A stretch of DNA of 30,899 nt from a virus, in IMG/VR virus record IMGVR_UViG_3300025949_000068, positions 1-30,899 of that record. One strand, given 5' to 3'. The translations under genes were made by a program, and so were the position numbers. Shown one piece after another: positions 7,983-13,671 of this stretch (position 1 is its first letter; every line of letters begins with the position of its first letter). The notes under the pieces were generated by a model, which saw nothing but the letters and a program-made list of their open reading frames with translations, was not told the origin of the DNA and did not search any database.

Positions 7983-8701
7983 TAGATCAACCTTTCCTTA
8001 CGCTTTCCAGGGGGTTCTTTGAACATCCCTTCTGGTCGGAGCCTCGTGTGTTTTCGCGCGCCGAGGCATGGCTGGATTGCGTGCGCTCTGCAGCGTGGCG
8101 CAACCATCGCCGCGTTGTCGGCGGTGTCATGGTCGAGATTCCAAGAGGGGGGATTGTCGCCTCAGAGCGCTTCCTCTCGGACCGCTGGATGTGGTCCCGG
8201 ACGAAGGTCCGTCTATTTCTGGACCTGTTAGTGTCGGAGAAGATGGTCGAACGCAAAAAAGACCACGAAGTTACGATGATTTTACTCTGTAACTTCGAAA
8301 AATATAACGTTCAAAAAGACCACAGAAAGACCAGCGAAGAACCACCGAAAGACCAGGGAAAGACCAAAGAGAAAGAAGATATAGAAGATATAGGCCCCCA
8401 TACAGGCGGCGCGCCGCGACTGGTCGTCCTGCCGACGCTGGATCAGGCAAAGGCCTTCGCGCCATCCGCCGGCGTATCGCCGGAAGCCGCAGAGTCATGG
8501 TGGCTCGAGTGCGATGCGCGTCCACTGACGCCGACCGGGCACTTCACCGATCGCAATGGGCAGCCAATCGCGCGCTGGCAGAGCCATCTCACATCCTACG
8601 GGCGCAAGTGGCAGGCAAATGAAGCCCAGCGACGAGTGGGTAAGACACCGCCACCCCGCACCGATCCACCCAAGCACGACCCGAACAACACCGAATTCTG
8701 A
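7979..8701 (+). CDS. Replication initiator/replisome organiser-like protein
   Basis: Likely the phage protein that binds the origin and recruits the helicase loader. The N-terminal 90 residues (FLTLSRGFFEHPFW, FSRAEAWLDCVRSAAW, then SERFLSDRWMWSRTKVRLFL) match the winged-helix start of many phage replication proteins (DnaD/lambda O-like in role). A charged linker (about 94-138, rich in K, D, E) separates it from a C-terminal part. The linker DNA holds iterons, an inverted repeat and an AT-rich stretch, as in lambda O. I choose TTG at 7979, which overlaps the preceding TGA; no in-frame ATG is better placed, so the start is moderately sure. The helicase-loader gene follows two bases later. Confidence 0.75.
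   Translation: MIDQPFLTLSRGFFEHPFWSEPRVFSRAEAWLDCVRSAAWRNHRRVVGGVMVEIPRGGIVASERFLSDRWMWSRTKVRLFLDLLVSEKMVERKKDHEVTMILLCNFEKYNVQKDHRKTSEEPPKDQGKTKEKEDIEDIGPHTGGAPRLVVLPTLDQAKAFAPSAGVSPEAAESWWLECDARPLTPTGHFTDRNGQPIARWQSHLTSYGRKWQANEAQRRVGKTPPPRTDPPKHDPNNTEF
8266..8297. repeat. Perfect 9-bp inverted repeat beside iterons
   Basis: CGAAGTTAC at 8266-8274 is the exact reverse complement of GTAACTTCG at 8289-8297, separated by 14 bases. A single AAAGACCAC copy (8258-8266) abuts the left arm. The repeat lies inside the replication gene, in front of the iteron array. It could be an initiator binding site or a cruciform-forming part of the origin. Confidence 0.7.
8315..8391. other. Putative replication origin: five 11-bp iterons plus AT-rich tract
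   Basis: Five head-to-tail 11-bp units begin at 8315, 8326, 8337, 8348 and 8359; four share AAAGACCA exactly and the middle one reads AAGAACCA. A sixth isolated copy is at 8258. Because 11 is not a multiple of 3, the repeat cannot come from a repeated peptide, which argues for a DNA-level function. Immediately downstream is a purine/AT-rich stretch containing AGAAGATAT twice in tandem (8374-8391), suited to strand opening. The arrangement mirrors the lambda origin within the O gene: iterons followed by an AT-rich region within the initiator's coding sequence. Confidence 0.7.
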
Positions 8702-8703
8702 TT

Positions 8704-9561
8704 ATGACCGAGCAAACTCAAGACGACCGAGAATCAGCTGCCGGGCGGTCCCGCAGGGCGATCTGCGTGGGCGAATTCATGGCTGAGATGCTGCCCGAGA
8801 TGGTCGCCAGCCTCCAGCGGGCCCAGGCGAAGCATGCGGCCTTCTGCGAGTCCATTCGCCCGCAGTTTGACGCGGCGCCGAGCGAGAAGGCCTGTAGAAA
8901 TCACCCGTGCACGATGCGCCCCAAGCTGTTCGACGAGACGTGCGAGAAAAGCCACAGTGCGCGCGAATTTCGAATTGTTTACGCCCCTTGCCCAGATTGC
9001 AAGGGAGGCGAGGCCAAAGAGCGGCAGCGCGACTTCTGGCGCAAGCGCGGGGTGCCAGAGCGCGTGATCGACGCGACATTTGACTCGTTCGTGATCGACA
9101 CGAAGGAGCGCGCGGCCGCGCGGGCCTCAGCAATGCAGTGGATCAAGGATAATGGCGTTTTCCTGATGCTGCGCGGGACGACTGGCACGGGGAAGGGTCA
9201 CCTTGCGGCCGCGAGCCTCAAGGCGCATACCAACGGCCTGTGGATCACTCACGCCAAGATGCTGGCGGATCTGCGTGAATCCTATTCCCTTCACACGACC
9301 AAATCGCTCATCGCGTCGTGGCAGGACGCTGAATGCCTTGTCATCGACGAACTGGGCGTCTCAGCCGGCGGCAAGGACGAAGAGACGATGTTTTACGAGG
9401 TGATCGCCGACCGCCACGACAAACGGCGCCCGACGATCTTCACCACCAACAAGACCAGCGAGGAATACAAGGCCCTGCTCGGATACCGTCTGGTCGATCG
9501 CATCGCCGAGGAATGCACGACGATCGTATGTGCGTGGAAATCTTGGAGGACTGGAAAATGA
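8704..9561 (+). CDS. DnaC-type helicase loader (AAA+ ATPase)
   Basis: Predicted ATPase that delivers the replicative helicase to the phage origin. The C-terminal AAA+ domain shows a Walker A GTTGTGKG (158-165), a Walker B CLVIDELG (211-218) and a sensor-like IFTTNKTSEEY (about 245-256), followed by the box VII-like YRLVDRI. The N-terminal part has a cysteine group (Cys64, Cys69, Cys80, Cys96, Cys99) that may bind zinc, as in several phage loaders. Oddly, the residue after the Walker A lysine is Gly165, where Thr or Ser normally coordinates magnesium. The gene follows the initiator-like gene by two bases, a pairing like lambda O and P. Confidence 0.88.
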   Translation: MTEQTQDDRESAAGRSRRAICVGEFMAEMLPEMVASLQRAQAKHAAFCESIRPQFDAAPSEKACRNHPCTMRPKLFDETCEKSHSAREFRIVYAPCPDCKGGEAKERQRDFWRKRGVPERVIDATFDSFVIDTKERAAARASAMQWIKDNGVFLMLRGTTGTGKGHLAAASLKAHTNGLWITHAKMLADLRESYSLHTTKSLIASWQDAECLVIDELGVSAGGKDEETMFYEVIADRHDKRRPTIFTTNKTSEEYKALLGYRLVDRIAEECTTIVCAWKSWRTGK

Positions 9562-9584
9562 ACAGAAAGAAAACCTATGAATAA
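9558..9584 (+). CDS. Possible 8-codon coupling ORF
   Basis: An ATG at 9558 overlaps the loader stop as ATGA and reads MNRKKTYE before a TAA at 9582-9584. Its end overlaps the start region of the next gene (ATG 9577). It may simply keep ribosomes on the message between the two genes rather than make a useful peptide. It may equally be chance. Confidence 0.25.
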   Translation: MNRKKTYE

Positions 9585-10017
9585 CGACCAGCAGACAATG
9601 AGCCCGGAGGCGCAGCGCGTTGCGATTGCACGCGCATGTGGATGGACTGCCAATCCTTGTTCGGCTGGAGGACAACCTGCGTTCGTTGCGAAAACACCAG
9701 ATGGAGACACCCTATGGAGGGGAGACAGTTCAACTCAGGAGGATGAGGCAATTTTTAGAAATTGTCCGAACTACACCGAAGACCTGAACGCGATGCACGA
9801 AGCGGAGAAGGTGCTGACCAAGGACCAACAAAGCCAATACTGGAATCACTTGAGAAAGATCACCGACCTAAGCAACTCAAAGCTGACCGACGAAGAGTTC
9901 TACGGAGTGTATTCTCACTTCTTGCTTCTTCACTCCACCGCGGTCCAGCGCTGCAAGGCATTCTTGCTCACAATAGGACTCTGGCAGCCCGACACCCAGC
10001 CGAAAGGAGAGGAATGA
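9577..10017 (+). CDS. Phage ABA-sandwich-like hypothetical protein
   Basis: A 146-residue protein resembling the small phage ABA-sandwich group: an N-terminal segment with PEAQRVAIARACGW, then a short WRGDSSTQEDEA, then NYTEDLNAMHEAEKVLT, a typical family signature, and a helical C-terminal half (HLRKITDLSNSK, EEFYGVYSHFLLLH, AVQRCKAFLLTIGLW). Function is unknown in the family. It is in the early operon after the helicase loader; the next start overlaps its stop as ATGA. Confidence 0.65.
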   Translation: MNNDQQTMSPEAQRVAIARACGWTANPCSAGGQPAFVAKTPDGDTLWRGDSSTQEDEAIFRNCPNYTEDLNAMHEAEKVLTKDQQSQYWNHLRKITDLSNSKLTDEEFYGVYSHFLLLHSTAVQRCKAFLLTIGLWQPDTQPKGEE

Positions 10018-10283
10018 GCGAGCCAATCCCACAGTGGTATCTCGACTGCAAAGAGCGCAGAATGACCGACGCTGAATTGTCAGCATTGCCTGAGTATTCC
10101 ACCACGCTGCCCGACTCATACAAGCGCCCAATCTCTAAGGGGGGAAGGCCGTGGAAGCGAGATTTGAACTTCTTCGGCAAGTTCGCTTCCTCCGGAGAGA
10201 AGATATGGGTCTACTGCGAATACATTCCAGACCCGGACCCGAAGTTTCTCGCTATCCTAAACGAACGAGTCGTTCTGGTATGA
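10014..10283 (+). CDS. Small hypothetical protein (89 aa)
   Basis: Unrecognised. ATG 10014 overlaps the preceding stop as ATGA and gives MSEPIPQWYLDCKERRM; upstream in-frame starts lie inside the previous gene. The sequence is soluble-looking with several prolines and aromatic residues (PSYKRPISKGG-like middle, VYCEYIPDPDPKF near the end). Its stop overlaps the HAD gene's ATG. No motif points to a role. Confidence 0.55.
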   Translation: MSEPIPQWYLDCKERRMTDAELSALPEYSTTLPDSYKRPISKGGRPWKRDLNFFGKFASSGEKIWVYCEYIPDPDPKFLAILNERVVLV

Positions 10284-10756
10284 AAATCCTCTTCCTCGAC
10301 TTTGACGGGGTGATCCTGCATTACCGCACGCTGATCGCCAGCGAGCATCTTGGACATTCGAATGCCGACCCTGACCCGATGCTTTGCGCCCTCCTACGTC
10401 GAGCCTGCGCGCTGGGAATGCGCATCGTCGTATCGTCAACGTGGCGAAGCTCGGAGAAACAGTGTAAGGCGAAGCTGCTGGCCGGTGGTCTGCTGGAATT
10501 TCTACACCCTGACTGGCGCACCGCGGACTATGGCGAAAGCCGGTCGAAGGAGATCGCCGATTGGCTCGCCGCTCATCCCGAGATTGTCGACTATCGCATC
10601 GCCGATGACGACGATTTCCACTGGACGCCAGAGCAGCGCGCGAAGTGGCTGGAGTGCAGTCCGTACGACGGCATGCGCGCCATGGATATGAAAGAACTCG
10701 CCGAATGGGCGGGTGTCGTCAGGACCAAGAAACGGCCTGCCACCGAACAGGATTGA
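10280..10756 (+). CDS. HAD-fold hydrolase (phosphatase-like)
   Basis: A small HAD-superfamily protein, probably a phosphatase. The nucleophile motif I is FLDFDGV (5-11) with Asp7 and Asp9, motif II is VVSSTWR (50-56), and acidic motif IV is IADDDDF (107-113). The short cap-less layout resembles the HAD domains found in phage and bacterial nucleic-acid repair proteins (such as the group linked to RNA repair), so a 3'-phosphatase or nucleotide substrate is possible. The ATG at 10280 overlaps the preceding stop. It is the last gene before the early/late boundary gap. Confidence 0.8.
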   Translation: MKILFLDFDGVILHYRTLIASEHLGHSNADPDPMLCALLRRACALGMRIVVSSTWRSSEKQCKAKLLAGGLLEFLHPDWRTADYGESRSKEIADWLAAHPEIVDYRIADDDDFHWTPEQRAKWLECSPYDGMRAMDMKELAEWAGVVRTKKRPATEQD

Positions 10757-10776
10757 GCCTCAATAGGCGCCGCTGC

Positions 10777-10788
10777 AGGAACGTTCCT
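10777..10788. promoter_or_regulatory. Perfect 12-bp palindrome, possible operator
   Basis: AGGAACGTTCCT reads the same on both strands. It lies in the 146-base non-coding gap between the HAD gene and the small terminase, the longest gap up to that point, so it is a candidate operator. No partner protein can be named, and a 12-bp palindrome may occur by chance. Confidence 0.4.
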
Positions 10789-10808
10789 CCGGTGAAACTC
10801 TACTCCGA

Positions 10809-10845
10809 CCGCCACCGCTCTCCCACCTGCCGCGCGCGGTTTTTG
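10809..10845 (+). terminator. Possible rho-independent terminator
   Basis: A GC-rich stretch ending CCGCGCGCGG is followed at once by TTTTTGTG. The self-complementary GC block, or an ACCGC/GCGGT pairing with a wide loop, could form the stem. The stem is weak on paper, but the U-tract and the location after the last early gene fit a transcription stop. Confidence 0.35.
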
Positions 10846-10863
10846 TGTCAATCATAAAAGTTC

Positions 10864-10903
10864 TTGACCCAGTGGCGGCTGTTGGCATGGCGCCGCAGCA
10901 CTA
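10864..10903 (+). promoter_or_regulatory. Repeated late promoter-like element, copy 1 (small terminase)
   Basis: TTGACC (10864) is followed after 14 bases by GGCATGG (10884), then GC-rich sequence, with the terminase ATG 39 bases from the first T. It shares the TTGnCn-N14-GGCATGG layout with five other copies. If TTGACC acts as a -35 box, transcription would begin at or next to the ATG. Confidence 0.65.
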
Positions 10904-11406
10904 TGCCAACTCCAAAACCGGGCCGTCGGACGACGCCTGGTAGCAATTCATCGCAACAAGGCAACGCACGCGGGCCAAAGGCCATCGATTGGACGCCCGC
11001 ATATTTGGCGGCACTCGCGGAGTGTGGGCAGTGCACAAATGCAGCGGCAGCAGCCGGCGTGAATCACTCGACCGTTTGGCGCCGTCGAAAGGAGGACCCG
11101 GAGTTCGCCGACGCCTACGAGAGCGCTTTGGCGATCGCTGCTGATGCTTTGGAAGCCGAGGCCGTGCGGCGGGCACGCGAAGGACTGCGACAATACAAGT
11201 TTCATCCCAAAACGGGTGAGGCGCTGATCCATCCCGAGACAGGAGAGGCCTACTACGAGCACACCTACAGCGACACGCTGATGACGCTCCTTCTGAAGCG
11301 GTTCTTCCCGAAGGAATATCGCGAGCGCCAAGAGGTGGAACACACCGGCCGCGTGGCGATGACCCTCGATGAGTTCCGCAAACGAGTGGAGGAGGCGCAG
11401 GCGTGA
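10903..11406 (+). CDS. terS: Terminase small subunit
   Basis: Recognises phage DNA for packaging and works with the large terminase. The N-terminus is basic and flexible (PTPKPGRRTTPG), then comes a helix-turn-helix-like segment AALAECGQCTNAAAAAGVNH and STVWRRRKEDPEF, then a helical stretch ending in the common small-terminase tail YSDTLMTLLLKRFFPKEYR. Its length (167 aa) is usual. I choose ATG 10903 rather than an upstream in-frame ATG because the latter would lie within the promoter-like element. The next gene's GTG overlaps its stop. Confidence 0.85.
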   Translation: MPTPKPGRRTTPGSNSSQQGNARGPKAIDWTPAYLAALAECGQCTNAAAAAGVNHSTVWRRRKEDPEFADAYESALAIAADALEAEAVRRAREGLRQYKFHPKTGEALIHPETGEAYYEHTYSDTLMTLLLKRFFPKEYRERQEVEHTGRVAMTLDEFRKRVEEAQA

Positions 11407-11606
11407 TCTATCGCGAAGACGAGTGGAAGCATGCGGACGACAAGCCGCGCGGTGTCATCCTCGGTGCACCCCGCACCCGCGCCGAACAGCAGGCCTGGCT
11501 CGATGAGCAGTATCTCAGCGGCAAGCTCTCACTGAGGGATTGGCGCTTTCAATTCGACATCCTGAGCCTCGAAAACGCGGACGGGAGCTTTCCGCCAATC
11601 TCATGA
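11403..11606 (+). CDS. Small hypothetical protein (67 aa)
   Basis: Unrecognised. The GTG start at 11403 overlaps the small-terminase stop as GTGA. The sequence contains APRTRAEQQAWLDEQYLSG and LRDWRFQFDILS, probably helical, with no membrane segment. Its stop overlaps the next ATG. It could be a packaging accessory because it lies between terminase genes, but nothing in the sequence proves this. Confidence 0.6.
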   Translation: MIYREDEWKHADDKPRGVILGAPRTRAEQQAWLDEQYLSGKLSLRDWRFQFDILSLENADGSFPPIS

Positions 11607-13045
11607 CGACATCACACATCGACTTTTCATCCTGGGCGGCCATTGGAATGCTCACCGCAGCAGTGGCAGCTGGCTGGCGGCAATTCCTGAACATTTGGCG
11701 ATTCCTCCGCGGCCTGCTGATCGTCGACGTAAAGCTCGACGCCGAGGCGAATATAGCTGTCACCCACTATATCCGGACGACCTACCGAAACAGGTCCTAC
11801 CGCGGAAATCGTAAGATTTACAGCCGCACAAGCTATGTTCGTCCGCGGTCACGGTCCCAGAACGTGGCCTGCGAATATCTGAGCATGATGGTATTCTGGG
11901 TCGGTCGGGTACCCTGCCTGGTCTATTTCGGAGGTGATTCTCAACGGAATGAAAGCCAGCCTTCTGGCGGAACTTCCGGCGCTCTTCATCTAATGTTCTT
12001 TCGCGGGATGGTCGACATAGACGACTTTATCGCGAAGGCGATGGATGCCTACGCCGATGTGCGCAGCGGTGAGAGTGGAAATGCTCCTCAACGATTCCGC
12101 ATCGAATACATGGCTGGGTCGCGCGAGAGGGAGCCAGAAGAGTCTAGTAAAGCCGAGCCAAGAGAGGCACGTAATATCGGCTCTCCGCATCCAACCGACA
12201 GCCTCTCGGACCTTCAGTCCGCTTTCATTTATGGCTACGAGTGGAACGATCTTTTGCCACCCGTGGTAAAGACCGCCGTTGATGATCTTGCTCTTAGTGA
12301 TGATGCGCAGGATCTCGTGAATCACTGTGAGCGATGGCTTGGCGCTGAGGCGTGGTTTACCAGGCGCCGCGTGCCGTGGAAGTATGGATTCTGCGTCTAC
12401 GGCGAACCCGGATGCGGGAAGACGTCGCTGGTTCGCGCGATCGCTCAACGGCTCGACTTGCCAATCTACGTCTTCGACTTGGCGACGATGACGAATCGGG
12501 ATCTGAAAAACGCGTGGCGCGAGATGCTTTGCTGCGTTCCCTGTATGCCGCTCTTCGAGGACGTCGATGCGGTATTTAACGGCCGCGAGAATGTGACCGG
12601 CTACAAGAACGGTGTGACATTCGACTGCCTGCTGAATTGCATCGATGGTGTTCAGAAGTCGGATGGCATCCTGCTGGCGGTTACTACGAACCATATCGAC
12701 AAGATTGATCCGGCGCTGGGTGTTCCGCAGCGGGGTGATTCAACAATGAGCACGAGACCGGGCCGGGTTGATCGCGTGATTAAGGTCGGAAAACCTGATG
12801 CAGATGGGCGACGCAAGATTGCCCAGCGCATCCTTTCGGACTGGCCGGAATTGGTAGAGGAGTCTGTGCAGGATGGCGCTCAATTCCAGGCTCGATGTGT
12901 GATCATCGCGGAACGCATGTGGCGCGAGGGCAAAGTGTCTCTTGAAAACGTGCCTAAGATCGTTCGTTTCAATGCCCCCGTGTCGGAAAACTATGACAAG
13001 CCTGTCATGCTTGCGGGTACGGAATCCACCAGGGGTTTTCGATGA
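11603..13045 (+). CDS. BCS1-like AAA+ ATPase, membrane-anchored
   Basis: The 480-residue protein has the architecture of mitochondrial BCS1, which moves folded proteins across a membrane: an N-terminal hydrophobic segment (about 11-40), a BCS1-N-like middle domain (about 41-225) and a C-terminal AAA+ domain. ATPase motifs are Walker A GEPGCGKTS (267-275), Walker B PLFEDVD (316-322), LLNCIDGV (343-350), TTNHIDKIDPAL (361-372) and RPGRVD (385-390). A 12-residue insertion, GVPQRGDSTMST, separates DPAL from RPGRVD. It lies between small and large terminase with ATGA overlaps at both ends, unusual for this family. Homology to BCS1 is strong from motifs; the phage role is unknown. A longer in-frame start at 11540 overlaps the preceding gene and is rejected. 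Confidence 0.85.
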   Translation: MTTSHIDFSSWAAIGMLTAAVAAGWRQFLNIWRFLRGLLIVDVKLDAEANIAVTHYIRTTYRNRSYRGNRKIYSRTSYVRPRSRSQNVACEYLSMMVFWVGRVPCLVYFGGDSQRNESQPSGGTSGALHLMFFRGMVDIDDFIAKAMDAYADVRSGESGNAPQRFRIEYMAGSREREPEESSKAEPREARNIGSPHPTDSLSDLQSAFIYGYEWNDLLPPVVKTAVDDLALSDDAQDLVNHCERWLGAEAWFTRRRVPWKYGFCVYGEPGCGKTSLVRAIAQRLDLPIYVFDLATMTNRDLKNAWREMLCCVPCMPLFEDVDAVFNGRENVTGYKNGVTFDCLLNCIDGVQKSDGILLAVTTNHIDKIDPALGVPQRGDSTMSTRPGRVDRVIKVGKPDADGRRKIAQRILSDWPELVEESVQDGAQFQARCVIIAERMWREGKVSLENVPKIVRFNAPVSENYDKPVMLAGTESTRGFR

Positions 13046-13209
13046 CAACCGCCTGCGGAAAATTCAGATACGAGGACAAGAAGTCCGCTCTCACCGCGGC
13101 CAATTACCGACAGCATCGGCATCACCGGCGGCGGCGCGGCAAGGTGAAGCGTCTGAGGGCCTATGCGTGCCCAGACTGCGACGGCTGGCATCTCACATCA
13201 CGGCCATGA
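13042..13209 (+). CDS. Small zinc-ribbon-like phage protein (55 aa)
   Basis: ATG 13042 overlaps the BCS1-like stop as ATGA. The peptide has Cys5, a helical AALTAANYRQ-like stretch, a basic HRHHRRRRGKVKR block and a C-terminal YACPDCDGWHLT. This C-terminal CPxCxGWHLT pattern with a distant N-terminal Cys is a common small phage protein, probably binding zinc with the three cysteines and a histidine. A nucleic-acid-binding role is likely given the basic block, but its exact job is unknown. The next ORF starts within its stop codon. Confidence 0.7.
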   Translation: MTTACGKFRYEDKKSALTAANYRQHRHHRRRRGKVKRLRAYACPDCDGWHLTSRP

Positions 13210-13250
13210 GCACATCCCACATGAACGTTCTACTCAGCACAGAGATATGA
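13206..13250 (+). CDS. Possible 14-aa micro-ORF linking two genes
   Basis: ATG 13206 overlaps the previous stop as ATGA, and its own TGA overlaps the next gene's ATG as ATGA. The peptide is MSTSHMNVLLSTEI. Having the operon's overlap signature at both ends suggests it is translated, either to pass ribosomes on to the next gene or as a true micropeptide. No function can be given. Confidence 0.4.
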   Translation: MSTSHMNVLLSTEI

Positions 13251-13465
13251 CCGCGGCCCAATCTGCAGCGCTCGACAAAATCACTGAGATCATGCGTGAG
13301 CATTTCGACTCAGCTGTATTTGTCTTCGAGACGGATGCCAACGTTCCCGAAGATCCAAAGCTGTCGGATCTGAGTTATCGGATAAACGGCACGTTTTGTC
13401 AGTCACTTGGCCTGCTGAAGTATGCGGAGCATCGGATGTTGAGCGAATTTGAAAACCAACAGTAA
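13247..13465 (+). CDS. Small hypothetical protein (72 aa)
   Basis: Unrecognised. ATG 13247 overlaps the preceding stop as ATGA; an in-frame upstream start (13163) would lie in the zinc-ribbon gene. The sequence has an N-terminal helix (ALDKITEIMREHFDSAV), a strand-like FVFETDA and a second helix (GLLKYAEHRMLSEF). It is acidic and soluble. Its position before the large terminase suggests a late accessory protein only by context. Confidence 0.6.
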   Translation: MTAAQSAALDKITEIMREHFDSAVFVFETDANVPEDPKLSDLSYRINGTFCQSLGLLKYAEHRMLSEFENQQ

Positions 13466-13478
13466 GGAGCCGAACACC

Positions 13479-13649
13479 ATGGCCATCAAAATCAACCCAC
13501 GCGAAAAAGGCACGTTGCGTGCATTCCTCGGCGCTAAAGCCGGGAAGGATATTCCGACTGCAGCGCTCAACCGGGCGGCGAACAGCAGCGATCCAGCGAT
13601 CAAAAAGAAAGCGGTCTTCGCCAAGAACGCCCGCAAGTGGAAGCACTGA
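13479..13649 (+). CDS. Small basic conserved phage protein (56 aa)
   Basis: A clear ribosome site, AAGGAG, lies about 8 bases before ATG 13479, which decides this start over an earlier in-frame ATG at 13449. The peptide MAIKINPREKGTLRAFLGAK continues with a KAGKDIP segment, an alanine-rich stretch and a Lys-rich end (KKKAVFAKNARKWKH). Similar short basic KINP-starting proteins are common in phages, with unknown function. The large terminase begins 22 bases later. Confidence 0.65.
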   Translation: MAIKINPREKGTLRAFLGAKAGKDIPTAALNRAANSSDPAIKKKAVFAKNARKWKH

Positions 13650-13671
13650 CCCTTTCATTGATGTCGCCGCA

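Noticed and set aside
10884-10903. Sigma-54 (-24/-12) promoter at the repeated element
   Set aside because: TTGGCATGG resembles a -24 box, but the required GC at the -12 position with correct spacing is missing in the copies I compared.
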